A stretch of DNA of 64,000 nt from Ophthalmolycus amberensis (GCA_024529925.1 JAFEUB010000910.1:410001-474000); one strand, 5' to 3'; positions 1 through 12,781 are shown, counted from the first letter of the stretch. A program made the numbers and translations. The notes: generated by a model from the letters alone, not told the origin.

Positions 1-162
1 CTTAAATTAAAAATATTTTAGATTTTTCTCTGGGTTTTATAGAGAAAAAATAAAAAAAATATTACATATAGTAATAGATTGCTTTGTATAGAGAAAATAA
101 ACCACACTGACTTCTTAGAATTCCACAGACATAACCATGGTTTTGTCTGGTTGCTTCCTCAG

Positions 163-3100
163 AATGGTGCAGTGTTCACATTTGGCTCTGGTCAATATGG
201 ACAGCTCGGGCACAACTCATTCGGCGATGAACTACGACCTCGGCTTGTTGCAGAGCTCTGGGGGGCAAAGGTCACAGAGATTGCTTGTGGGCGGTACAGC
301 AAATCTCCTTTTTATATTGCAATTATTCTGAGAATTTCACTTTGTCAAAGATTACAAGAGCTGCTTTAAGCTGCTCCACTGAAAACTATGTAGCCAATCA
401 AAGTATATTCACACCTGTGACAACGTTAAAATGTTGTTTGTAATATATATAACACCTACTCAGGCATCACACATTAGCGTTGACGGACTCCAAGAGGGTC
501 TACTCCTTCGGGCGTGGAGAGCAGGGGCAGCTGGGACACGGAGAAGAGAGTCATCCGTCCGTGGTGCTACCGGTTCAACTGCCACAGGGTAACTACCTTT
601 CTAAAATAACTGAATGAAATAATGTGAATGCAAGCAATGGTGTCACGGAGGGGATTACACTTTCATTCTGTTTTTATTCCAGACACAGATGATGCTCGAA
701 TTAGAAACATCTTCGCAGGAGGAAACTGTTCATTTGCAACGTGTGCGTCTATTGAGGTACCGACTTAAATACGTACAGCGCAGCCCATGATGGTCGGCAT
801 CATAATGATGTGAAACATCAAGTCAACCCTATTTATTTAGCAGGACGTTGGCGAGGAGACGAATGCCGACGGCGTCAACAACAAAACACAGCATCGTCTC
901 GATGACATGATTGACAAATGGACCTCCGAATGTGATTCAAAGCAATGGAAAAAGATCAAACAGTAAGTAAATTGCATTGGCGATATATTTTCAATATGTT
1001 TCTACTTTGTCGAGCGGTCGGATGTTTTATGATTAATTTAAGTCACAATTTAAATGAATCATTTGGTTCCAAAGCTTTTAACACAGTTTTCTCAGTGCAA
1101 CGGACTGAAAATGTTAAATCTTCACAGGGAAATCTGCAGAACGTTCTCCTCTGCATCCTGTCTGAATACAAGCTTCCTTGAGCAAAGGTGAACACAGTAT
1201 CGCTTTGCATTATACTTCTTCACACGTGATAAATGTCAATGACGTTGGTGACCTCTTGTTTGTGCCATTATCAGGTCGAACTTTCAGTTTGTCCAATTTA
1301 TGACCGAACACCACTGTGCCTGGGTAGCTGTTCTGAATGTGAGCTTATCTTTTTCCTTTTTTTTCTTTATGTTTTTAGCAAAGACAAACATTTCCAGACT
1401 TCACCAAAGTACTCGGGCTTGACTTTGTCAGTCGCACGACTCGCTTTTGAGAAACTGGTGAAGAAGGACAATGTTTTTGCCGAGGTATGTAACTACAATG
1501 TGTGTAATATGCACGAACGGTTTCAAAGTTAGTTAGTAATTACTTTCAAAACACGTTCATAATATGTCTGCTAACTTGTCTGAGGCGTTTAAAAAAAAAT
1601 GACCAAATCAGGTCGAGGCTGCTGTCCTGCTCTTGCTTCCTTCCCTTGAGAAGAAGCCATTGGGGGTGGAGGGGTTGAGGATCTACCTGCTTCTCAATGA
1701 GCTCCTGCATGTGATCCAGAGCCACGAACAGCGTCGAACGAGCACAACTCTCGCTGAGGCGGTCGCTGCTGCCGTCCTAAACTTGTCAGCTGACAGTCTC
1801 CAGGTCATAGGTACTGTTGCACATCAGCAAAATTCTGTTCATGATAACACATTAAAGTTAAAATCCTTGAGTTTCCATTAAATTTGATTGGCGTCAGAGA
1901 TTCCCGTGCTGGATTCAGATCACCCACTCGAGGACGAGGGACTAGCAGGAAACAATGCATTCATGTAATCATGCACAATGTTATCTCACTGATAACAGCC
2001 TCACACTCTCTGCTGGTCATCGCGGGTGACTCCTCTGGTTGCAAAAAGAAGTCTATGGAAGTGTATGAGACAATGACCCAATCCCAATCTCCACACTCAC
2101 AGACTCACAGACTTTGAGGCGCGCTCCCATAGCGTCCGTGAGTGTTTAGGGATGTGTCACTGTCAAATCTTTGAGTGTTTGAGGGCTCTCTGGCAGACAT
2201 TTTGAGCCCTTTATGAACCCTTTCTGTAAGTCAGCATTTGATGCAGACTTTGCCCAAGTGAATTACCCACAATTCATTGCAATGTGACGTTAAACACGGG
2301 GTAACCAGTGGAAGCATGGAGACATAAAACAAGGTAAACAAAGAGGATGGCACGTGTGTTCAGCCTGGAATATTACATTTACTCAGAAACATTAAGGATT
2401 AAAGATGGAACATATAAACACATGAAATTAGAAAATATTAATTTATTTATTCATCAAACATTTAATTTAGTCATTGAAGCAGTTTTGACAAAACGCGTAA
2501 ATAGATTATTTGAAATGACTCATGTTGTGAGGAAAGAGCCTGGAAGATGTTCAAATTAGGGAATACAAATAAATACCCACAATTGTACATCATATTTCTT
2601 TGATGTTGTCATGTTAACGTAATATGTCTCATTGGCATTCACACCATTTCTTGCTCTTAGAGTCTCTCACACTCAACCATTTACCAGGTGACCCCAGTAA
2701 GTCCCTGAGGGTTCAGGGTTTGAGCCATAAATTAGGGTATGCTTAAGGGCGGCTTACTGTGATTGACAGGACGCTACACGACATTATCTGGTCTGGGATT
2801 TGTCCGTATTTTAGTCTTACAACTTTAACTCTTTCACAGTGTGTTTTCAGTTCATAAAAGTTCATTTTAACATTCGTGGTCGCCTAAAAATGTCTTGTTC
2901 AGCGTTTGGTTGTACTTCGCTCCACCCTTTCGTGTCACTTCCGGTTGTAAAAAGCCAAGATTGCGACGGCCAAAAAGTCTACCATAACTTCTAATCTAAT
3001 ATAAAAGGCTAGCGTACATTCTGTTTGTTTTACTGATGAGAGGAAAAAAAGAAAGCCTGTTAATTCCCCCTGAATACATATATTTTGTCTCATTTATGAA

Positions 3101-6100
3101 ATAGTTGATGCGTATATGTTTTCAATAACACATGCATGAAACAAAGTTGTAATTTATCAAACATATCTCTTCGAAATGGCTGGTTCAGCAATTCAAGACA
3201 ATACAAGGTGATGTAGAAATAGCAGTAAAAATGGTCAACGTTGCTTTAACACTGCTTTCAGATAAAGCTTTGACATCTGCTCAGCTGTTAAATGCTCACT
3301 GGCGTTAATGTCTGCAAATCTCCATGTTGTCTTCCTCAGGGGACTGGTGGTCCTCACTGCCGCCCTCCACCATGGTTGAACATGTTAATGTGTGGAAGCA
3401 GGCCCTCTCAGTGACCCTGTCCTTAAAGCCTGTTCCTCGCAACTCTGGAGTCAGAAACCTGCTGCTAGTCCTCCAGTACATGTACAACGTTAGTATCACT
3501 TATGAACGTCACAGCATAATCCTATACACTTTTTAATTTGATGAACTGTTCCCCTAATAAACACTTGTTTAAAAGGTCAACAGCAGGACTGCAGAACCTC
3601 AAAGGATGCCAGAAACCGACTTCTGTTTGTTGATTGACAAAAACTTTCTAATTAAGGATCTGCAGCTTTGGATTTTACGGTCACAACTCAAGGTAAAAAG
3701 AACACATGGTTAAATAATGTGTGAGGTAAAGCCATGATGCTGTCCCTCCTTCTGTCTCCCTTTGTTTCTGTCACTTTTCAGACATTCAGAAAAAAAACAT
3801 ATATTTTTACATACATTTGATGATCTGTGATCTTGCCCCCCCCCCCCCGCCCTTTTTCTTCCCAGTATATGGATGCTGAGCCGCTTATCCTGTGTAGCTT
3901 TCCAATTCTGATGGATCTGGGGTCAAAGAAATTTGTTTTTGACCTGAATGCTAGGTACACCAAGGTAACTGAAGCCTTAAACATGCCGAATGAGAACTAG
4001 CTTTTACATGCAATACCATCAGGGTCAGGAAATCTGTTGTGTGTGTCATTGCAGTATGATAGAATACATGTTCTCTGTGTGAGAAACACCAAAGTTAGCT
4101 GACAGTCACACAACAAAAATGGTATAATAATGAAATCTTGAACTGTATTCCAGGTGAAAGAAATGAATTGCATGATGTACTGGGAAACGTTTTGGGAATG
4201 GCAATGGGCTCTGCCACTGCCTCAAGACCTGCTCTTTGAACTAGACCTGAGGCGAGCATCGGTTTTGGAAGACACCTTTGAACAACTTGCTGCTGTTTCT
4301 GCTGCTGCTGATCCCGCTGATCCCGCTGATCCCAATGAATACAAGTTACCACTTGCGGTAAACATGTAGTTTTGATCTGATAGCCACAAGTCTCACTTTA
4401 AATCTTGCATTGTTGTATAGGTACTCTTGTATAAGCTACTGTACCAGGAGGAAAACTCAGTTTGTGCCATTTTGTCCTCCAGGTTTATTTTGATGAAAAC
4501 TTCACAAACGTAGATGATCAGTATCTCTACAGAAAAGACTTTTTTCACGAAGTGTTTCACGAGATGATGTCAGCTGAATCTGGGATGTTCATGTTCAACG
4601 ACTCCAAAACACTGGCATGGTTCCCCTCCAAAGTAAGACTTTACATCTTCATACAGGAAAAACAAATATTCAATTCAGATCTTAAATTATTATCATCCTA
4701 TTTTGTTTCTAGTTTTCTGATATGAGTTTTGTCTTCCATCAACACCAGGCAACAGAGGAGGACCAGAGATACTTCCAGTTTGGGGTTCTGTGCGGATTGG
4801 CTTTGTACAACCAGTACATCATACACTTACCCTTCCCACTGGCTCTGTTCAAAAAGCTGCTGGGTGTAAAGCCCTCACTGGGGGACATGATCGAATTCAG
4901 CCCATGCGTTGGAGAGTAAGAGGAAATTAATATATATTTGAATCACAAATGTTTGGTTACAGTTGCTGACGTCTGGTCAAAACATACTGGAAACCCTTTT
5001 TTGATATCTTATGTATTATCTCTTTTATTTTGCTTCTAGGAGTCTGCTGAACATCCTGGAAGTCTGCGAAGATGATGTCATAAAAAACCTCTACATGGAC
5101 TTTGTAGTATGTGTTTTACAGATAGTCAATAACATTATGTCCTTCCTCTTTCTGAAATCTATCATTTCTCAAAGCAGTGACATCACTATCTTCTTCTTTC
5201 TGATAACTGATCAACAGATCAACTGGGATGGCACAGAGGTTGACCTTGATCCTAAAAATCCAGAGAAGCCCCTGATGGGGGAAAATAAGTAAGGACCATG
5301 CATTTTTGTGACTTTCTTTTGTGTTTTGTTACTTGACAATAATTGAAGGAAAACACTCAATCAGCATTAATAGATGAGTACACATCAAAAGTTTCTGGCA
5401 GAGGCTGATATTAACACGCCAGATGATTTGTTACACAGAACCATCTGAGAAACAATTGAAACTGTTTGGAAAAGGGCAGGCACTTTCAAAATAACAGTAG
5501 CAGGTGATTTAATGAACCATCTGTATTACCGTCTATCATCGGCCAGCTTCAACCAATCAGCCGAACCAGTTGGTAAAACAAACTCTTGCCGAAGCCACTC
5601 GGGAGAACCAATCAGCAGACTATCAAAAACGTCTTCCCCACCTAGAAAAGCCTTCAATGCCGTTCGCTGCTCTTCTTTCAATGGAAACAAACCCTTTCCA
5701 GTTCTGATATAACTGATCCTGTTAAGACATTTCTCTGAAATCATCTTTCTGCTGCGGACCTGAAAAAATCATGCTTTAATTTCATTCCATCTGTTTTGAT
5801 TTTTGTGACTATATAATCTGCACTTATTAAAAATGAAATCTAAACTCAGTCTTATTATGCTTATTGAGGTGAAGGAAGTAGCCTAATGCATATATCCTCA
5901 TAGCAATTATTTAGGGCAACCAAACTATGATCAGTGGAGTTGACATGAGGATATAACTGTGTATCATCTGCATTGAAATGAAAAGATTTATAAGATCTAC
6001 TAATTATGTGAACCAGAATAGGCATGTTAAAGAGAAAAGAATGAGGCCCAGAGTCAATCCTTGAGGTACACCACACCACAAGTTTTGTGGACGAGGAAAT

Positions 6101-8065
6101 GAAGCTACCATAGTTCCGCAGGAAAATACAGAGAGACAGGATTTATATCACTCACTCGCTGCTCCGACCTTTTGTTGAAATTAAACTTTAATCTGCGAAA
6201 CAGGAAGGAGTTTGTAGATGCCTACGTGACTCATGCCTTCAACACATCAGTGGAGGGCGTGTTTCAGGAGTTCAAGCGAGGCTTCTTCCAGGTGTGTGAC
6301 CAGGATTTGGTGAAGCTGTTCCGACCAAAGGAGCTGCAGGAAGTGCTGCTGGGCAAAGACTTCCATGACTGGGCAAAGCTGAAACAGGTACAGTCTAAAA
6401 CAAGTGCTCTTTGCATTCTAGTTTTCTCTGCAACTGATTTATTGCATCCTCATCCCTGCATCGCGCTTGATTTGAATACTAAAAATTATCTTGAACAGAA
6501 GTGATTGTAACAAGTCTGTTTCACTGTAATTAGAACACAGATTATGCGGGGCTGTACAATACCACACCACCACACCCCACCATACAGATGTTTTGGGAGG
6601 TTTTTGATGAACTAACTGAGGATCAGAAGAAAGCTTTCCTTTGTAAGTATTGTCCCTGATTTTGACATTTAAAAACAATTCCAATTTATTATCTATTTAA
6701 TTGACTAGACCTGCTATATACTGTACGTGCAAAGCTTAACACTTAGGATGTCACAAAAATAAATGAAAAGGCAAGAAACTCACTGATTACCACTGTAGCG
6801 CGAGCGGCTCCTGCCCCGTTTCTAGGCGGGGAAGTAGTTCGCACCTAACACGGTGGTTACTCCGTCGGCTGTCCCACCTGCGAGCATATGCGTTCCTCCT
6901 TGAGGTCTCAGAACAATACCTTCAGCCTTTTATCTCACCCCGTAGCTAAATCGTTAGGATTTCAGAATGAATTGTCTTCTTGAAAGTCTTTTACGGCTAA
7001 TGCCCTATAGGCGCTCTCAATGGGATGTAACCCTAACACCCTGTATGTAATAGTTATGTACATCGTCTATACTTTACTATTGCCTATTGTGAACATTCTC
7101 ACCATTTATGACTAACACTGCCAAGTCTTCACCCAGGGAACTTACCTTAAGCTCCTCTGCATGTTTCAGTCGTCACATCTGATCGCACCATTAACGGACA
7201 GAGGAAGAGGGGTACATTGTTTTAAAAGACCAGAACACTGTTTTGGTTTCAGTCACTTACTAAATGTAAGGCTGTGTTTTTATTTCTGTTTTTTCACACA
7301 AGATTCACATACAACAATTTCAATTCAATGAAACAGTTACAGTGGCTACAAGAACTCATTCTAGCATTCCTCTCTGTCAGCCTTCGCTGATTTTGTAATG
7401 ACGTCTTCTTCTGTCAGCTCTCTGACATTCCCATTCTCTAGTTGGGGTGGGGAGAAGCCCCAAACTCAGTTTTTCTGCTGCTTTTTATGCTGATCTAAGA
7501 CCGGCACCTCCTTCATTTCATGTGTCACTCACACATGAGTCCTCCTATTTCTGAGCTGACACAGAATGTAACTGGTGGTAACTGGTTTGATCCTGCTAGA
7601 ACCAGAAGCACTGTAAGGCTCAAGTGACTATTTTAAACAAAGTGTCTAACTCTAAACAGTTTATATGTTAAATCACAGCTGTCATAAAATAAAACAATTC
7701 ACATGATGATGGTTATAAAAAGTATAAACAAGCTATATGTTGTGCTGGTTATACTTTGAAATCAAAAGGGTTACAGGTTATAATAGCTCTACTTTTATGC
7801 TTTCATACTTTTCTACGATCTTTCTACACCACGTTTCCCTCCACTAGGGTTCGTGACTGGCTTCGAAAGGGTGCCCATTCTTGGCATGGAAACGATCAAG
7901 ATGACAGTCAAAGTTAAAGGAGTTGGGGACCTCTCTTATGACAAGTACTACCCTCAGTCACATACATGTTCCTCAATCCTGGAGCTGCCCTTATACTCAA
8001 CCAAGGAGATCATGCAAAGCAAGCTTACTGAGGCCCTGAGCAACAATAGAAGAATCTACAAGTGA
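163..8065 (+). CDS. HERC5/6-like E3 ubiquitin/ISG15 ligase, copy 1 (5' end outside window)
   Basis: RCC1-propeller plus HECT ligase, expected to transfer ubiquitin or an ubiquitin-like protein to targets in the cytoplasm. Eighteen exons join in frame: 163-293, 464-588, 683-756, 844-962, 1128-1187, 1379-1484, 1612-1810, 3340-3488, 3576-3692, 3866-3964, 4154-4357, 4483-4632, 4749-4915, 5040-5106, 5218-5288, 6204-6387, 6588-6642, 7848-8065, giving 764 residues with no stop. All junctions read as GT-AG. The first two exons carry RCC1 blades (NGAVFTFGSGQYGQLGHN and a KRVYSFGRGEQGQLGHG form). The C-terminal half is a HECT domain with the catalytic Cys in SHTCSSILELP (codon 7967-7969), 31 residues before the stop. 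Exons 1-5, as numbered from the second copy, lie before the window. Compared with copy 2, the exon at 4154-4357 is 63 bp longer and includes a GCTGATCCC repeat (about 4309-4335). The subfamily is inferred from architecture and context; herc3/4-type assignment is less likely at this length. Confidence 0.85.
5861..6079 (-). mobile_element. LINE reverse transcriptase fragment in HERC copy 1 intron
   Basis: On the minus strand a short open stretch contains a reverse-transcriptase active-site-like motif, ADDTQLY, preceded by residues resembling the fingers-palm region of non-LTR retrotransposons. The fragment is about 70 residues and lacks the rest of the element. A matching fragment sits in the same intron of HERC copy 2 (46039-46242), so this insertion is older than the duplication. 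The clade is not certain. Confidence 0.5.
6643..7847. other. Last HERC intron, 1.2 kb, unclassified repeat-like content
   Basis: No gene is visible on either strand. The intron is almost identical in copy 2 (46813-48017) over its full length. A GC-richer stretch begins near 6796 with TGTAGCGCGAGCGG and could be an old insertion, but I could not find paired termini or a target duplication. Confidence 0.4.
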
Positions 8066-8768
8066 TGGAGGGTCTGCGCTGTATCTGTACTGAACAGAGG
8101 ACTTAACATTGGAATAGAGCACTTTGTAAATGGCTGAACAAGGAGCAGCCTTTGTAGCTACTGCTAATATTACTGTGTATTAGCAAACATGAAGGGTTTT
8201 ATATTCTTTATAATGAAGATGTGTGGTGGTGGATGGCCATCAAAAATGCATGATTCATAATGAAAACATGGATATAGATAGTGTATATGTATAACTATCT
8301 GTTGCAGGGGAATCTTAAGTGATTTTACAAGTGTCTCATCTCCTCAGGTAATAATGAGTGTGATAGAGTTTGTTATTTTGGGGCCAAGTTGCACAAAAAG
8401 TATTCCATACAAAATAGATGTCAACAGCAAAGCATACTCCTCTCTAATAGAGACTTTAATGTAAGAAAATGTTTGCTATATGTAACGTTTTGTCTTGTTG
8501 GTGCAATAAAAAATGAAACTGGTTTAATTCAACTGCAGCATCTCTTGCATAACTCCAGACACTAAAACTTTGAGCACAACAGTCCACTTATTGAGGGTCC
8601 ATACATTGATAATAAAGATAGAAACGCGACATATTTTCACGAATACACAGCGACTTGAAGAACGATCCTCATTCTTATTGCAGATAGCCAGCTGGGTTAA
8701 TATAAATTGAAGTGAAATAATGCAACTCATATTTGAGATAAACATAATACGTTAAAATATATATAAAG
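8066..8768 (+). other. HERC copy 1 3' UTR and flank
   Basis: The sequence after the stop codon matches that after copy 2 (48236-48745). A canonical AATAAA polyadenylation signal lies at 8505-8510 and is conserved at 48678-48683. A segment of about 200 bp at roughly 8560-8755 is absent from the copy 2 flank. No other gene is seen here. Confidence 0.6.
8505..8510 (+). terminator. Polyadenylation signal of HERC copy 1
   Basis: AATAAA about 440 bp after the stop codon, conserved in the downstream copy. Confidence 0.6.
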
Positions 8769-8954
8769 CAGTGGCAGCTGGTCAATAGAGGGCCATGGGG
8801 CATGGCCCCACCATGAGCCACACAAAAAAGAAAAAGAAATTATAATAATCATAAATTATACAAATTGTCAATATTTGTGTTTTTGAACTATGGAATGAAC
8901 CCAGTAGTAATGTGTGTAAAATATGATATCTGTGCAAAATATATGCTTTTCCTG

Positions 8955-9270
8955 CTCGTCCTCTCCGCCTGTGTGCTCGTCTGCTCGTGCTCTCCGCCTG
9001 TGTGCTCGTCTGCTCGTCCTCTCCGCCTGTGTGCTCGTCTGCTCGTGCTCTCCGCCTGTGTGCTCGTCTGCTCGTGCTCTCCGCCTGTGTGCTCTCTGCT
9101 CGTGCTCTCTGCCTGTGTGCTCGTCTGCTCGTCCTCTCCGCCTGTGTGCTCTCTGCTCGTGCTCTCTGCCTGTGTGCTCGTCTGCTCGTGCTCTCTGCCT
9201 GTGTGCTCGTCTGCTCGTGCTCTCTGCCTGTGTGCTCCTCTGCTCGTGCTCTCTGCCTGTGTGCACGACA
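8955..9270. repeat. 29-bp minisatellite, about 11 units
   Basis: Eleven near-identical units of 28-29 bp, built around CTCCGCCTGTGTGCTCGTCTG-like cores with alternating C/G and C/T variants. The array lies inside the hAT element; relatives carry only about three units (39283-39366) or one (49888-49925). The arginine- or cysteine-rich open frames on both strands are produced by the repeat. Confidence 0.85.
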
Positions 9271-9926
9271 CTCTGAGAACGCGCAGCTTGGGGGGCCTAA
9301 TCGTTTTGGCCCAAAAGAGACGGGTCTATGAAGCAGTTTAGCCAATTGCTGATTCAAGATATAAATGAGTGACATACAATTTAGCCAATCAGCGCCCTCA
9401 AATAGATTCAGCTTGGGGCCAAAACGATCAGGCCCCCCTCGCTGCGCGTTCTCGTCAGGAGAAGTCTCTACAGGCGCCCGCGCCAGCGCGAGCACTCCTC
9501 CTCCAAGACCCGTATGAGAGGAGAACTTTGGCGGAGATTCTGCAGCCAAAGAGCTGATATCAGATCAGCCTGACCTCACAATCAGACAGCAGACTCGCGG
9601 GAAAGGGAAGCAGTACATGCGAAGCTTCTGTACTAGCTGTACACCAGACAGGTTTGGCTAGCTGCATGACGTTATGCTAATAATTTATTTAGCTTTTTAA
9701 AACAACGGGGACGGATCCAGCACGGACAGTTACGGGAGTGAGGGATGAGGAGGTAAGGAAACATGAGAACACCAGGACACACATGGAGAACTCTGTCAAG
9801 CTACATATTAGACAAAGTGAACATCTTTTATTCTACATAGTTGTCCTCAGTCTCATCTGCTTAACTTGGTCATGGAGGCATCAACATGTAATAGAGATGT
9901 TAAATTAACAGTGAAAACTCATCATA

Positions 9927-11448
9927 CCCAGTGAGCATTTTTTGGTTCAAAAGACGTTGAAAAGACGTTCAGAATTGGTTCAAAAGTGAAAGTTTTTTCG
10001 CCGACTATTTGTAGACGTTGAAAAGACGTTCATGCTTTGACCAGATTTAACCGTGATTTGCAATACTATAATTTTTCGTCCTCTACATTGTGCTAATACT
10101 AATATATCATGATTTAGAGGCTTACTAAGAAACCACATCCACATTTATCAGTTGAAAGCCAGTATTGGATATCACGTTGATATCTGGTCTAAACGTGAGC
10201 GTTGAATCAACGTCTACAAATAGTCGGCTAAAAACCTTTCACTTTTCACCGTGATTTAACCGTGTATTCAACCTCACCGTGTTTTAACCGTGTATTCAAC
10301 GCCGAAATGCTTACAGTGCTTCTGGATATATAACACATCAACAGTTTCCACTTACAGGACAAAAGACCAAGTGACACAGCAACAGTTCATTTGTATTTAT
10401 TAAAGCACAATATAAATATAACAATGTTCTTTATATAAAAACATAATCTCCTTTTCCTTCTTTAAATGTCGTTTTCAAAGCCACACAGGAGCCTGTTTCA
10501 GGAGATCTGCCATATTTTCAAGATGGACATCTGTAAATAAAACAAGTATTTGAAAAACATATTGACTTAGACCAGTTTTGAACGTCTCTACACCGGAGAC
10601 CATAGACGTGTCTTCAACGGAACGATGCTGACCTGGATATTACACAATATTGTTTATATTGCTTATATATTGCCATAACCCAAACAACAATGTTTTGACC
10701 ATGATCGTATTAGTACAGCACATTAACTAACACATGTCTACTGTTTACTGTTCGTAACATGCTGACGCTACATGCTAACAAGCTAGCAGCCTCGCCCGCA
10801 TGATGAGCAACATGATAGTAATGGTATGGTAATGATATTTCGGTTTGCAATACTGGAATGAAGTAGTTCAAGTACTTACAGAGTGTGTCGTTAGCGTGAA
10901 GCCTCGTTTATTCCGTCAGCTCGTGAACTCAGTAAGCTCTAGCTAGCTAGCTCAAATAGTGCCGTGTTTGTTTCCAGCCAGCCTCTACCTTAGCAGAAAA
11001 TTGCACAGTCCGTGCGCATGCGTATTCCAGCAGTAAACACTGAGTTGTATTTTAGTGAACATATACAGACATAATGTGCTCTGCTCTCATTATGATGTCC
11101 TGGGAGCTTCTTGTTGACAGCACACAGTCTATAGTTCCATATTTATGACGTTTTATATGAGACATTGAATGCATTGAAATCACGTCTTCGTATAGACCAC
11201 ATATGAACGGACAGCGTAATATGATTTTGGAGAAATACGTTTAAAGTAACCAAAATCGCGTCTCTTTCAACCTACAACTGAACAAACCATCAATATTTTA
11301 AAAGAAATTGGTGTTTTGTGACACGATATTGTAACCGTAATTTAGCCGGTTCAAAAGACGGTTAAAATACGTCTTAGACGGTCAGACCCCATATCAACGC
11401 TTTTTCAACCAGAAATCAACGTTGAAATCTGGGTTAGTGCTCACTGGG
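9927..11448. mobile_element. Non-autonomous DNA transposon with TA target duplication
   Basis: Terminal inverted repeats CCCAGTGAGCA and TGCTCACTGGG are flanked by TA on both sides (9925-9926, 11449-11450). The related hAT copy at about 50527 reads straight through this point, confirming an insertion of 1522 bp. Internal sequence has many GACGTTGAAAAGACGTT-type short repeats in both orientations. No coding region is recognisable. The TA duplication fits Tc1/mariner or ISL2EU-type elements; the superfamily is not settled. Confidence 0.75.
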
Positions 11449-11738
11449 TAGCTTAATTTAACATCAGTATTCATAATTACACTTCATGTTTACTTCTCCT
11501 GATCTTTACCTCCTATAACAAGGTCCATAGGGGCATCTCAATAAATAAACATGTTATATTATATTATATTATATAAGTGTTATTTACAGATTTTTTTCGT
11601 GTTGGAATACATGTTAAATATTTAACTGCCAAGTAATAATGCGTGTTTGATACATACTTTTTTTTTTGCTGGGATGTTTGCTGAAACAGAAAATTTCCCT
11701 ACCTAGAAAATGTTCCACCAGCCGCCACTGATATAAAG

Positions 11739-12300
11739 TAAGAATTACCTTCAATATTTTACGGTGGGACGTAAAAACACCATCTGCCCTCATACTGTTC
11801 AGTGGATTACTAAGCTTGGATACGTAGCAATATTTTTCACTTTTCCATTTTTGGGTATAATGTTATATTGCAAAGATGGATAGTATTCAGTGATGAACCC
11901 CTCTAATTTGAGCCAATAGGATTTATCTCGGTGCCCTGTTGTGTTTCATTCGTTACAGGTGCTGATCAGAGGCTCGTCTGCTGGATGAGCCACACCTGTG
12001 CCGGTGTGGCTCTGCCTTAAGATACCCTCTCCAGTTGGTAGCGGGTCTCTCTGGGAGGAAGAGCCTTAAGGCCCCGTTCCTCGTACGTGGTTCAGCAAAG
12101 TCGATCAAATGTCCTATTAGCCAGCCTAAATTAACGAGATGATTGATGTCAGGCTATCTCGGTTTCTCCAAGGCTGATCCGCTCTCAAACAGTCTCGTTA
12201 ATTCGACCCAGACGATCAGGATCAGGATAATTGCGCGTGCCCGTCCTACGTCAACAGGGGGAAGCGTCGATCACCGAAACCATGATTTTCTAACAGTACA
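11739..12300. other. HERC 3' flank remnant, then unmatched sequence
   Basis: Bases 11739-11927 match the downstream flank of HERC copy 2 up to about 48942, where homology ends abruptly. From 11928 the sequence is specific to block 1. It includes a perfect 10-bp inverted repeat (GAGCCACACC at 11987-11996 and its complement at 12003-12012). This stretch precedes the Myb/SANT-like exon and may be its 5' region. Confidence 0.4.
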
Positions 12301-12470
12301 ATGTCAAATAAACTCAAAGAAAGAGCCAATTTTTACTCCGCTGACGAGCAGGAGATGATCATGAACACATATGAGGAATTCAAGACCGTAATCACGGCAA
12401 AATCTAACACCGCCACCGTTGCGAGGGCTAGACAAGAAGCACGGCAAAATATCTCAGACAAGTTAAATGC
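12301..12470 (+). pseudogene. Myb/SANT-like DNA-binding domain exon, Harbinger-associated fragment
   Basis: An ATG opens a 170-bp reading frame whose product contains ERANFYSADEQEMIMNTYEE and then a basic helix rich in Ala/Arg, ending at a plausible splice donor (GTAAGT at 12471). This resembles the N-terminal exon of the Myb/SANT-like DNA-binding proteins encoded beside PIF/Harbinger transposases and their domesticated relatives (NAIF1/MSANTD type). No later exon was found nearby; the following DNA is a hAT fragment and a Gypsy element. It is probably a transposon remnant. Confidence 0.5.
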
Positions 12471-12781
12471 GTAAGTGTTAGGAAATGTATCGGCTAATTT
12501 TAAGTGCCTCATCACCCCAATCAATCAGATTATATGTCTTTAAATGTGCCTGCTGGCAGTAGGCTTAATGGAATGCATCATCGAATGAGATCTATAGCGA
12601 CAATAATGATCTCAACTCTTTCAGAATAAGTAGATAAAACAAGCCCAAAGAGTATCTAATTGATACGAATTAATGAGGATATATGTACTGTATGCCCTTA
12701 TGTATCATGTACTATATATGTGTATATACATGTATGTGTAGATTACCATATAGAACTAGGAGTTTGAATATGTGTGTGTGA

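Larger units (their letters stand above)
8769..11730. mobile_element. Non-autonomous hAT transposon, interrupted by a second element
   Basis: Ends are terminal inverted repeats of the form CAGTGGCRGCTGGT, flanked by a perfect 8-bp target duplication ATATAAAG (8761-8768 and 11731-11738), the hAT signature. Without the element nested at 9927-11448 it is about 1.44 kb. Two relatives lie at 38363-39549 (opposite orientation) and 49750-50650. It encodes no transposase. Long open frames over 8782-9549 come from an internal 29-bp repeat and are not genes. The corresponding site after HERC copy 2 is empty, so this insertion is younger than the duplication or restricted to this copy. Confidence 0.85.

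Noticed and set aside
2890..2991. THAP-like start MSCSAFGCTSLHP in an intron
   Set aside because: Only the first residues fit; the rest of the domain is absent and it lies inside a HERC intron in both copies.
8782..9549. Open frames up to 255 aa on both strands (Arg/Glu/His-rich or Cys/Ser-rich)
   Set aside because: They are generated by the 29-bp minisatellite inside a transposon and have no gene-like features.
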